NCBI GenBank assembly: GCA_016874875.1
Contig: VGTA01000228.1
Location: forward strand, 1 to 6,077
Direction of reading: 5' to 3'
DNA: 6,077 bases
Source of the DNA: Deltaproteobacteria bacterium
GTDB lineage: Bacteria; Myxococcota_A; Bradymonadia; UBA7976; VGTA01
In this document: in pieces, positions 1 to 6,031 of the stretch
How the letters are laid out: every line of letters begins with the position of its first letter
How positions within the stretch are numbered: the stretch's first letter is position 1
Made by a program: the position numbers and the translations under genes
The notes under the pieces: generated by a model
Told to the model about the DNA's origin: nothing
Database searches by the model: none
The model's input: the letters and a program-made list of their open reading frames with translations, nothing else

Positions 1-1
1 C

Positions 2-1633
2 GCCGCCGCCGCCGCGCCCGCTGACGCCGCCACCGCCGCGCCCGCTGACGCCGCCGCCGCCGCGCCCCCCGCCGCCCCCGCCGCGCCCATCGTCACCGAG
101 CTCCCGGCCCCCAAGGACCTTGAGGCGCGCCCCGCGGTCGCCCCCCGGCCGCCCTCCTTCATCGAGGGCGAGCTGGCGCAGGTGGGGCAGATCGGCATGC
201 TGCCCTGGGATAACCGCTTTGGCGTGGTGGTGGGCCTCGAGCGCCTCGGGGAGGTGTACTACGCCTCCGCCAACATGGGCCTCAACCACACCTTTAAGCT
301 CTCAGGGCGGCCGCTCCACCTCACGTTCGGCGTCCCTATCCGCTTTGAGCTCCTCGACGCGCGCCCCGACCAGCGATTTGAGAATATCGGCCGCTTCCGC
401 CTGCAGGACTGGGACGAGGCGAGCGATTTCGCCAAGGTGATTCAGCGCCTTCAGTTCGGCTCCAAGGAGCAGCGGCTCTTTGTGGATGTCAACCGCTACA
501 CGCCTCGCAACCTCGGCCACGGCGCTCTCATGAAGCGCTATGACGCCAACCTCAACCTCAACACCAGCCGCGTGGGCGTGCAGCTCGACGCCTTTAGCGA
601 CTACGTGGGCTTTGAGACCACGCTCAACGACGTCACCGGCCCCAACGTCCTCGGCGCGCTCGTCTTTGTGAAGCCGCTCTCGCTCATCAACAAGCACAGC
701 TACGTGATGCGCTCCTTCTCGCTCGGCGTCAGCGGCGTGGCGGACCTGCGAGCCCCTATCCGCAACGCCCTCGACTACAATGACGTGGACCGCGACGGCC
801 GGCGCGCCAGCGAGCTCCGCCTCAACCAAAGCAACTTCCAGCCCATCGCCCTCACCACCATGGTCGGCGCCTATGGCGTGGACGCGGAGGTCAAGCTCCT
901 CGACGAGCGCGCTCTCGACTGGAAGACCTACGTGGACTACTCGGGCCTCGAGTCGGGCCTCCCCACCGCCGACGGCGAGGAGATCCGCGCCGACTACGTC
1001 ACCCTCAAGACGGTGCGCGCCCACGGCTTCACCTGGGGGCACCTCCTCCGCAGCAACCTCGGCATCGACCCCATCCACGCCCTCCGCCTGCGCCTCGAGT
1101 ACCGCAACTACGACCCCAACTACCTGCCGAGCTACTTTGACGCCCTCTACGAGATCCAGCGCGTGCAGTACCTACCGGGCGGGCAGGTGGTGGACCTCGC
1201 CAACGCCACCAAGCTGCAGCGCGTGCTCGGGCGCGACCCGCGCGGCCCGCGCGTCCACGGCGGCTACGCGGAGGCGAGCTGGCGCGTGGGGGACGGCTTC
1301 GCCCTCGCCCTCGGGCTCGAGGCCAACAGCCAGACCCCCGACAACCACGCCTTTGTCCACATCGAGGTGCCGCAGGCGGGCAGCTGGCAGCTCTCCACGT
1401 CGTACCACCGCCGCAACGCCGCCTCGGCGCGCGACCTCTTCGCCGGGGGCTTCGCCGCCAACGACATCTGGCTCCTGCAGACTCGCTACCGCATGGCCAG
1501 CTGGCTCCACACCAACCTCACCGTCATGACGCCGTTCGGCTTTGGCCCCAACAGCGTCTTTCAGAACTCTCTGCAGGTGAATCTCAGCGCAGAGATCGGT
1601 TTCGCTTACGCTTATGAGAGGGAACAGCCATGA
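2..1633 (+). CDS. Probable outer-membrane beta-barrel protein, 5'-truncated by the window edge
   Basis: The reading frame is open from the first complete codon at base 2 to TGA at 1631-1633 (543 codons visible), so the true start and any signal peptide lie upstream. The GTG at 182 is in this frame but is only an internal Val. Visible residues 1-30 are an Ala/Pro-rich linker containing a duplicated APADAA unit. The remainder alternates short polar and aromatic/hydrophobic stretches with many Tyr, Phe, Asn and Asp residues, ending in a strand-like segment (VNLSAEIGFAYAY) close to the C-terminus. This is typical of outer-membrane barrels. A segment with LGHG, KRYDANLNLNTSRVGVQLD and VKPLS looks like a conserved core, but I cannot name the family. 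No enzymatic motif is seen. The gene overlaps the next by 4 bases. A porin, a transporter or a secretion/assembly barrel are all possible. The barrel call is an inference from composition and strand pattern. Confidence 0.6.
   Translation, partial: AAAAAPADAATAAPADAAAAAPPAAPAAPIVTELPAPKDLEARPAVAPRPPSFIEGELAQVGQIGMLPWDNRFGVVVGLERLGEVYYASANMGLNHTFKLSGRPLHLTFGVPIRFELLDARPDQRFENIGRFRLQDWDEASDFAKVIQRLQFGSKEQRLFVDVNRYTPRNLGHGALMKRYDANLNLNTSRVGVQLDAFSDYVGFETTLNDVTGPNVLGALVFVKPLSLINKHSYVMRSFSLGVSGVADLRAPIRNALDYNDVDRDGRRASELRLNQSNFQPIALTTMVGAYGVDAEVKLLDERALDWKTYVDYSGLESGLPTADGEEIRADYVTLKTVRAHGFTWGHLLRSNLGIDPIHALRLRLEYRNYDPNYLPSYFDALYEIQRVQYLPGGQVVDLANATKLQRVLGRDPRGPRVHGGYAEASWRVGDGFALALGLEANSQTPDNHAFVHIEVPQAGSWQLSTSYHRRNAASARDLFAGGFAANDIWLLQTRYRMASWLHTNLTVMTPFGFGPNSVFQNSLQVNLSAEIGFAYAYEREQP
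14..61 (+). repeat. Two 24-bp tandem repeats encoding the Ala/Pro linker of gene 1
   Basis: Units 14-37 and 38-61 are identical except for one base (ACC at 32-34 versus GCC at 56-58). They encode APADAATA and APADAAAA in the frame of gene 1. A degenerate Ala/Pro-rich continuation runs to about base 88. The array may extend beyond the left edge. The encoded segment is probably a flexible extracytoplasmic linker ahead of the barrel. Confidence 0.8.
1616..1621 (+). promoter_or_regulatory. Ribosome binding site of the small lipoprotein gene
   Basis: GAGAGG lies inside the 3' end of gene 1, 8 bases before the ATG at 1630. It fixes the start of gene 2, whose ATG overlaps the TGA of gene 1 as ATGA (1630-1633). 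This favours translational coupling. Confidence 0.65.
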
Positions 1634-2526
1634 ACGCTGCGCGCGCTCGCATCCCCCGCCGCGCCCTCAGCGCCCTCAGCGCCCTCAGCGCTCTCAGCGC
1701 CCTCAGCGCCTCCTGCGACTTCGTCAGCTCCGCCACCGAGCTCACTTTCGGCGCCGGGCAGGTGCCCCTGCTCTCGCAGGTCATGGAGTACCCCAGCGTC
1801 GAGCGCCTCACAGGGCTCAACGAGTCCGGCGAGGCGATCCCCGGCATCCCCGCCGACCTGTCGGGGAGCACCATGGCGCACCTCGTGGGCGCCCTCGGCG
1901 CGCAGGGGGACTGCGCGCAGGTGGTGGACCTCGTCGGCCTCTCCCCCAACGTCACCCGCGCCGCCTTTGAGCTCAGCGCCTGCGCTGAGGACGACCGCTG
2001 CGCGGGCGTGTGCGCTGGCGACTTCTATGGCCTCGACGCCCGCGTCGCCCTCGACATGCGCGTCCTCGACGCCGCTAAGGCCAAGAAGCTCACCTCGCGC
2101 CTCTCCAAGGACAGCGCCGACGCCATCACCCAGATTCGCCTCCAGTTCAAGGAGCTGATGTTCTTTGAGGGGGAGGGCGAGGGGCGCGTGAGCACCAACC
2201 ACACCGTCACCGGCTTTGAGCTCTGGCTCGGGGCGCCCGGGGTGGAGCCGGTGCGCCTCCTCGGCGCGCGCGACTTTGAGCGCATCAGCGCCTCCACCGC
2301 CGAGGGCGAGGCGGAGCGCTACGAGATCCCCCGCGACAGCGCCGTCGCCCGCGCCCTCATCGACCGCATCCTCGGCGGCGAGGACGTGGACATCTCCATT
2401 GACCTCCGCTTCCGAATCCCGCGCGGCTTCCTCTACTCTCTCGGCCTCTCCCCCGCTGGCGTCTCCCAGGTGATTCAGCCTGAGATCGTGATCGACGCCA
2501 TCGAGGCCGCCACCTCCACCCTCTAG
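1630..2526 (+). CDS. Predicted lipoprotein of unknown function with a repeat-built signal peptide
   Basis: The product is 298 residues long. Residues 1-11 form a basic n-region with four Arg (R5, R7, R10, R11). Residues 12-26 are five Ala-Leu-Ser repeats forming the hydrophobic core. Cys29, preceded by LSAS, is the candidate lipidated residue, although Leu sits at -4 instead of the usual -3. The mature part has four Cys (95, 118, 124, 128) that could form two disulfides around a CAEDDRCAGVC segment. After that come alternating strand-like stretches (ITQIRLQFKELMFFEG, VTGFELWLG, ISIDLRFRIPRGF) suggesting a beta-sandwich. I recognise no family. The start is supported by a good ribosome binding site and the ATGA overlap with gene 1. 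It is followed after 13 bases by the lipase-like gene. Its position between a barrel gene and a lipase-like lipoprotein gene suggests an envelope accessory or binding role, but this is inference. It could also be a periplasmic protein cleaved by signal peptidase I. Confidence 0.8.
   Translation: MNAARARIPRRALSALSALSALSALSASCDFVSSATELTFGAGQVPLLSQVMEYPSVERLTGLNESGEAIPGIPADLSGSTMAHLVGALGAQGDCAQVVDLVGLSPNVTRAAFELSACAEDDRCAGVCAGDFYGLDARVALDMRVLDAAKAKKLTSRLSKDSADAITQIRLQFKELMFFEGEGEGRVSTNHTVTGFELWLGAPGVEPVRLLGARDFERISASTAEGEAERYEIPRDSAVARALIDRILGGEDVDISIDLRFRIPRGFLYSLGLSPAGVSQVIQPEIVIDAIEAATSTL
1663..1707 (+). repeat. Five tandem 9-bp repeats encoding (Ala-Leu-Ser)5
   Basis: The unit GCCCTCAGC occurs five times without interruption; only unit four differs (GCTCTCAGC, 1690-1698). 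A degenerate sixth partial unit leads into the Cys29 codon at 1714-1716. The array makes up essentially the whole hydrophobic core of the gene 2 signal peptide. Its near identity at the wobble positions points to recent slippage or duplication rather than amino-acid selection alone. Confidence 0.95.
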
Positions 2527-2527
2527 C

Positions 2528-2533
2528 TAGGAG
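2528..2533 (+). promoter_or_regulatory. Ribosome binding site deciding the start of the lipase-like gene
   Basis: TAGGAG is 6 bases before the ATG at 2540 but only 3 bases before the in-frame GTG at 2537, so ATG 2540 is the better start. An in-frame TAG at 2528-2530 excludes any start further upstream. Confidence 0.6.
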
Positions 2534-2539
2534 CGCGTG

Positions 2540-5161
2540 ATGAGCTTCTCCTTGGGGCGCCCCGCCCACAGCGCCGCCCACAGCGCCGCCCACAGCGCCG
2601 CCCACAGCGCCGCCCACAGCGCCGCCCTCTGCGCCGCTCTCTGCGCCGCCCTCTGCGCCGCCTGCATGAGCTACGACCACCAGGGCCTCCCCCCACCCGA
2701 GGGGGGCGCGGGCCTCTCTCCCCTCTTTAACGGCGCCCCCGTGGACGCCCCCTGCGGCGCCGACGCCGACTGCCGCGACGGGCTGGTGTGCGCCGAGGGC
2801 CGCTGCGCCCCTAGCGGTCAGACCCCGGAGTCTGCCCCCTGCCTGCGCTCCGACGAGTGCGCCGAGGGCCTCCGCTGCGGCTGGGCGGGCTTCTGCGTGG
2901 CGGAGGGCACGCGCGCCCTCGGCGAGGCCTGCGGGCATGACGGCGAGTGCGAGCGGGGCGCTGCTTGCCTGCGCCTCGGCGGGATCGGCGGGCAGTGCGT
3001 GGCGCGCGAGGGCGGGGCGGGCGGGCTGCCCCTCGGCGCCGCCTGCGGCGCGAGCGACCTGTGCGCGGAGGGGCTCGTCTGCTCGAGCGAGCGCGGCGAG
3101 TGCCTGCCGGGCAGCCTCCTCCTCAACCCCGACGCCTTCCGCGGCGTCGCCTGCGACCTCGAGGGCGACCTCGCCCGCCCCTTTGGCGTCCGCCACGCCC
3201 TCCCCGGCGAGGGGGCTGACTTTTTCGCCACCCCCTTCCCCAGCGACCTGCGCGTGACCGGCGGGCGCCTCAACCTCACCGACTACCCCACCCCCGGCGC
3301 CGCCTTCAGCGAGCGTGACCTCTTTAGCGGCCTCCTGCGCGAGGTGGAGGCGCTCCGCGACGGCTGGAGCCGCAACCCGGGCATCTACCTGCGCTTCACG
3401 CGCCCCCTCAGCGAGTCCTCCGCCCGCGAGCTCGTCTCCAAGCACCTCCGCCTCGTGGACCTCACCACGGGGGAGGACCACCCCTTCACCGCCGAGCTGC
3501 TCAGCGACCGCAACAAGTACATCTGCCACAACGCGCTCCACATGCACCCGCTCTGGTCGCGCCCCCTCGCGAGCGGCCACACCTACGCCGCCCTCGTCAA
3601 GCGCAACGTCCGCTCCGCCGACGACGAGCCCCCCGCGCAGCTCGACGCGCTGCCGGCGCTCCTGAGTCCGAGCGCGCCCACCGAGAGCGCCGCGCGCGCC
3701 GCGTGGCTCCGCTACGGGCCCCTGCGCGAGTGGCTGCGGGCGGAGGGCGCGCGCTTCACCGCCGACGACGTCGCCGGCGCCGCCGTCTTTACGGTGCGCG
3801 AGGAGACGGACCTGTTCGTGAAGGGCCGCGAGGCCGTGTGGCGCGCCGACGTGCCGCGCCTCGACGGCGCGCCCGTGCTCTGCGAGGAGGGCGTGACCTC
3901 GCCCTGCGCTACCCCCAACTACACCGCGCCCCCCACGGCGCCCACGGCGCGCGACCCCCGCGACTGCCCCGAGCGCCCCCACCCCGCCTTCCACGAGCTG
4001 CACGCCCGGGTGCGGATGCCCGTCTTCCAGCGCGGCGCCCTCCCCTACGCGACCGCCGGCGGCGACGTGGAGCTCGAGGGGGGCGCCCCGCGCCTCGCCA
4101 AGTACATGTCGATGTGCATGGCCATCACCCTCCCCAAGACGGCGCCGATGCCGGAGGGGGGCTGGCCGGTGGTCCTCTACGGGCACGGCACCGGCGGGCG
4201 CTTCCGCGCTGGCGCGCAGCTGCTCGGGGCGAGTCTCTCGTCCCTCACCGTGGACGGCGCGGCGGCGCCGGTGGCCATCATGGCGATCGACCAGTCCATG
4301 CACGGCGACCGCCTCGGCGATGACCAGACGCTCTCGCCGGGCCCCCTGTTCTTTAACGTGCAGAACCCCAAGGCCGCCCGCGGCAACCTCATCCAGGGCG
4401 CCCTCGATAACTTCGCCCTCGTGCGCTTCCTCAAGGAGTCGCCGAGCCTCCGCGGGCTGGTGGTGGGCGGCGTGGGCGAGGTGCGCTTCAACCCCAACCG
4501 CCTGAGCTACCACGGCCACTCGCAGGGCGGCACCACCGGTCCTCTCTTCGCCCCCTTTGAGGACTCGCTCACGGGCGCCGTTTTCTCGGGGACCGCCGGC
4601 GGGCTGCTCTTTAGCCTCCTCGGCAAGAAGGAGCCCTACGACGCCACCGTGGGGCTGCGCCTCACGCTGCAGGAGCTCGAGTTCGACCACACGCACCCGG
4701 CGCTCCACATCTTCCAGGAGCTCTTTGATGACGTGGACCCCCTCAACTTCGCCGCCAAGCTCTACGAGGCGCCCCACGGCGCGCCCCTGCACGCGCTCCA
4801 CATCATCGGCCTCCGCGACAACTTCACCCCCGACGACGGCCAGCGCGGCTTCGCCGCCGCCAGCGGCGGGCTGGTGGGCGCGCCGTTGGGGGAGGAGGAC
4901 TTCGCGGAGCGCGTGGGCCTCGCCCCCCTCGGCCTCGTGAGCAGCCAGCTCCCCCTCTCGGGCAACGTGCGCGGCGTGGGCGCGACGCCCGTGACGGGGG
5001 TGGTGACCGCCTTCACGCCGGCGCGCGGCGAGGGCGGCGCCGACGCCTATGACGGGCACTTCGTGGCCTACCGCGACGCCAACGCCAACGCGCAGCTCGT
5101 GCGCTTCCTCGGCGACCTCGCCCTCGGCCGCATCCCCACGGTGGTGGAGGGGGCGGAGTGA
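2540..5161 (+). CDS. Large Cys-rich alpha/beta-hydrolase (lipase/esterase-like) lipoprotein
   Basis: The product is 873 residues from ATG 2540. Residues 1-41 form an odd signal peptide: a leader with a single Arg (R7), five HSAA repeats, then three LCAA repeats. Cys42 is the candidate lipidation site. Residues 72-188 hold four C-x5-C-x5-C-x(4-9)-C modules. From residue 228, FFATPFPSDLR and a later strand-rich part (about 276-355, with YLRFTRPLSESSA and GHTYAALVKRNV) resemble the beta-sandwich regions that precede the catalytic domain in secreted bacterial lipases. The catalytic domain shows GHGTGG (548-553, a likely oxyanion-hole loop), GHSQGG (nucleophile Ser661), Asp760 in GLRDNFTPDD and His840 in YDGHFVAY. 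These form a complete, correctly ordered triad. Esterase, lipase or lysophospholipase activity on the cell surface or in the periplasm is likely; the substrate is not determinable. The gene follows gene 2 by 13 bases and overlaps gene 4 by GTGA. The hydrolase fold call is strong; lipidation and surface exposure are inferred. Confidence 0.85.
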   Translation: MSFSLGRPAHSAAHSAAHSAAHSAAHSAALCAALCAALCAACMSYDHQGLPPPEGGAGLSPLFNGAPVDAPCGADADCRDGLVCAEGRCAPSGQTPESAPCLRSDECAEGLRCGWAGFCVAEGTRALGEACGHDGECERGAACLRLGGIGGQCVAREGGAGGLPLGAACGASDLCAEGLVCSSERGECLPGSLLLNPDAFRGVACDLEGDLARPFGVRHALPGEGADFFATPFPSDLRVTGGRLNLTDYPTPGAAFSERDLFSGLLREVEALRDGWSRNPGIYLRFTRPLSESSARELVSKHLRLVDLTTGEDHPFTAELLSDRNKYICHNALHMHPLWSRPLASGHTYAALVKRNVRSADDEPPAQLDALPALLSPSAPTESAARAAWLRYGPLREWLRAEGARFTADDVAGAAVFTVREETDLFVKGREAVWRADVPRLDGAPVLCEEGVTSPCATPNYTAPPTAPTARDPRDCPERPHPAFHELHARVRMPVFQRGALPYATAGGDVELEGGAPRLAKYMSMCMAITLPKTAPMPEGGWPVVLYGHGTGGRFRAGAQLLGASLSSLTVDGAAAPVAIMAIDQSMHGDRLGDDQTLSPGPLFFNVQNPKAARGNLIQGALDNFALVRFLKESPSLRGLVVGGVGEVRFNPNRLSYHGHSQGGTTGPLFAPFEDSLTGAVFSGTAGGLLFSLLGKKEPYDATVGLRLTLQELEFDHTHPALHIFQELFDDVDPLNFAAKLYEAPHGAPLHALHIIGLRDNFTPDDGQRGFAAASGGLVGAPLGEEDFAERVGLAPLGLVSSQLPLSGNVRGVGATPVTGVVTAFTPARGEGGADAYDGHFVAYRDANANAQLVRFLGDLALGRIPTVVEGAE
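2567..2662 (+). repeat. Eight tandem 12-bp repeats: five HSAA units then three LCAA units
   Basis: Units 1-5 (2567-2626) are identical copies of CACAGCGCCGCC. Units 6-8 (2627-2662) are CTCTGCGCCGCC, with one C-to-T change at 2638. The two types differ only by two A-to-T changes, which convert His-Ser into Leu-Cys. The array fills residues 10-41 of the signal peptide and ends directly before the codon of Cys42 (2663-2665). It shares the CAGCGCC core with the 9-bp array of gene 2. Confidence 0.97.
2753..3103 (+). other. Four tandem Cys-rich modules in the lipase-like lipoprotein
   Basis: Cys positions are 72/78/84/89, 101/107/113/119, 131/137/143/153 and 169/175/181/188. Each unit is C-x5-C-x5-C-x(4-9)-C, with a recurring CxEGLxC-like middle (RDGLVC, AEGLRC, ERGAAC, AEGLVC). 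The even number of Cys per unit suggests two disulfides each. The pattern resembles small disulfide-knotted modules common in extracellular proteins (Dickkopf-N or EB-like). It probably forms a rigid stalk or binding module between the lipid anchor and the hydrolase; that role is inference. Confidence 0.8.
5146..5150 (+). promoter_or_regulatory. Ribosome binding site of the TPR gene
   Basis: GGAGG sits 7 bases before the GTG at 5158, inside the end of gene 3. It supports a GTG start overlapping the TGA (5159-5161) of gene 3, a coupled start. Confidence 0.6.
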
Positions 5162-6021
5162 CGAGGGGCGCGCGGCGCGCGGCGCTCGCGGGCGCGCTGC
5201 TCGCCGGCGCGTGGGGCGCCCGCCCGTCGCCCTCGGGGGCGTGGGCGGAGCCGCCCCCCGCCGAGCGGGCGCGCTTTGGGGAGCTCGTGGCGCGCGCGGT
5301 GCAGGCCTATAAGGCGGAGCGCTTTGAGCAGGCCATCCTGCTCTTTGAGGAGGCCCTCGGGGTGGAGCCGAGCAGCCCCATCTACTGGAATCTGGCGGTG
5401 CTCTACGACAAGCGCGATGACCTCGAGCGCGCGCTCAAGTACGTGGACGCCTTCCTGCTCGACCTCGGGCAGCCCGAGGAGAAGCGCGACAAGGCCTTTG
5501 AGCGCCGCGCGGACCTCCTGCGGCGCCTCAAGGCGCGCGAGGAGGTGCAGGCGGCGGCGCGGGCGGCGGCGGCGCGGGCGCAGGCGGCGCGCGAGGCGGC
5601 GCGCGCGCGCCTCGGGGGGGCGCCGCCCGCGCCCGAGGAGGCGCCGCCGGCCTGGGCGGCGGGCGGCGCGCCGCCGCCGTCGCGCGCCTGGGTCGCGTGG
5701 ACCACCTCGGGGGTGGCGCTGGTGTCGGTGGCGAGCGGCCTGCACCTCTACGCCGACTCCGTGTGGCAGTCGCGCCCCGCGGGGGGGGGGGCCGAGACGC
5801 TGCGCGCGCAGTCCAAGGCGGTGAGCACGTCGTGGGTGGCGGACGGGCTGCTCGCGCTCGGCGCCTCCGCCCTCGGCTATGGGCTGATTTCGCGCCTGCT
5901 CGCGCCCTCTCCCGCGCCCCTCGCCCCCCCCGCGCCCCTCGCCCCCGCCCTCGCCCCCGCGCCCCCCTCCGTGCGCGTCGCCCCCTCCTTGGGCGGCCTG
6001 TCGCTGGAGGGGGTGTTCTAG
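5158..6021 (+). CDS. Exported TPR protein with two membrane segments and a Pro/Ala tail
   Basis: The product is 287 residues from GTG 5158. Residues 1-30 are a signal peptide or N-terminal anchor: basic n-region (RGARR), Ala/Leu core, and a possible signal peptidase I site after AWA (28-30). Two tetratricopeptide repeats follow at about 40-71 (Y51, F56, A59, P71 at consensus places) and 74-104. An Ala/Arg/Glu-rich helix, possibly coiled-coil, spans 106-152. Then come a Pro/Ala linker, hydrophobic segments at about 178-199 and 226-247, a repetitive Pro/Ala/Leu tail (249-270), and a final strand-like APSLGGLSLEGVF. TPRs mediate protein-protein contacts, so an envelope scaffold or assembly role for the upstream proteins is plausible but not shown. 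An 11-G tract lies in codons 208-212. Ala is written mostly GCG here, unlike the GCC habit of the genes before it. I recall similar TPR/two-helix proteins from myxobacterial genomes but cannot name a family. Confidence 0.8.
   Translation: MTRGARRAALAGALLAGAWGARPSPSGAWAEPPPAERARFGELVARAVQAYKAERFEQAILLFEEALGVEPSSPIYWNLAVLYDKRDDLERALKYVDAFLLDLGQPEEKRDKAFERRADLLRRLKAREEVQAAARAAAARAQAAREAARARLGGAPPAPEEAPPAWAAGGAPPPSRAWVAWTTSGVALVSVASGLHLYADSVWQSRPAGGGAETLRAQSKAVSTSWVADGLLALGASALGYGLISRLLAPSPAPLAPPAPLAPALAPAPPSVRVAPSLGGLSLEGVF
5781..5791 (+). repeat. Eleven-G homopolymer inside the TPR gene
   Basis: An uninterrupted run of 11 G spans the end of an Ala codon, three GGG Gly codons (209-211) and the first base of the next Ala codon. 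It lies between the two hydrophobic segments. At this length the frame downstream stays open to the C-terminal motif and TAG at 6019-6021, so 11 is the frame-correct count. A change of one base would replace the second membrane segment and the tail. Confidence 0.95.
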
Positions 6022-6031
6022 GGGGCGAGGG

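Noticed and set aside
182..184. GTG 182 as the start of the barrel gene
   Set aside because: The frame is open to base 2 with a coherent Ala/Pro linker, no convincing ribosome binding site precedes the GTG, and starting there would leave an outer-membrane protein without a signal peptide.
302..1078. Minus-strand open frame opposite gene 1
   Set aside because: It is a composition shadow of the barrel gene. The product is Val/Ala/Glu/His-rich without signal or domain, and there is no ribosome binding site or operon context.
1612..2202. Minus-strand open frame opposite gene 2
   Set aside because: Its C-terminal repeats are just the complement of the (ALS)5 array. There is no independent coding support.
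2537..2539. GTG 2537 as the start of the lipase-like gene
   Set aside because: It is only 3 bases from TAGGAG; ATG 2540 has a better 6-base spacing. The difference is one residue, so this is not decisive for function.
2567..2662. CRISPR array or regulatory direct repeats
   Set aside because: The 12-bp units are contiguous without spacers and lie in frame within a coding sequence, so they are protein-coding tandem repeats.
2753..3103. Cys modules as iron-sulfur or metal-binding domain
   Set aside because: The C-x5-C-x5-C spacing lacks CxxC ferredoxin or zinc-ribbon motifs, and the segment follows an export signal, so disulfides are more likely.
2357..5059. A 900-codon open frame on the minus strand covering gene 3
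   Set aside because: In DNA this GC-rich, stop codons are rare in the antisense frame. Its translation is low-complexity Ala/Gly/Val/Arg/Glu/His with no motif, while the plus strand encodes a full catalytic triad and ordered Cys modules.
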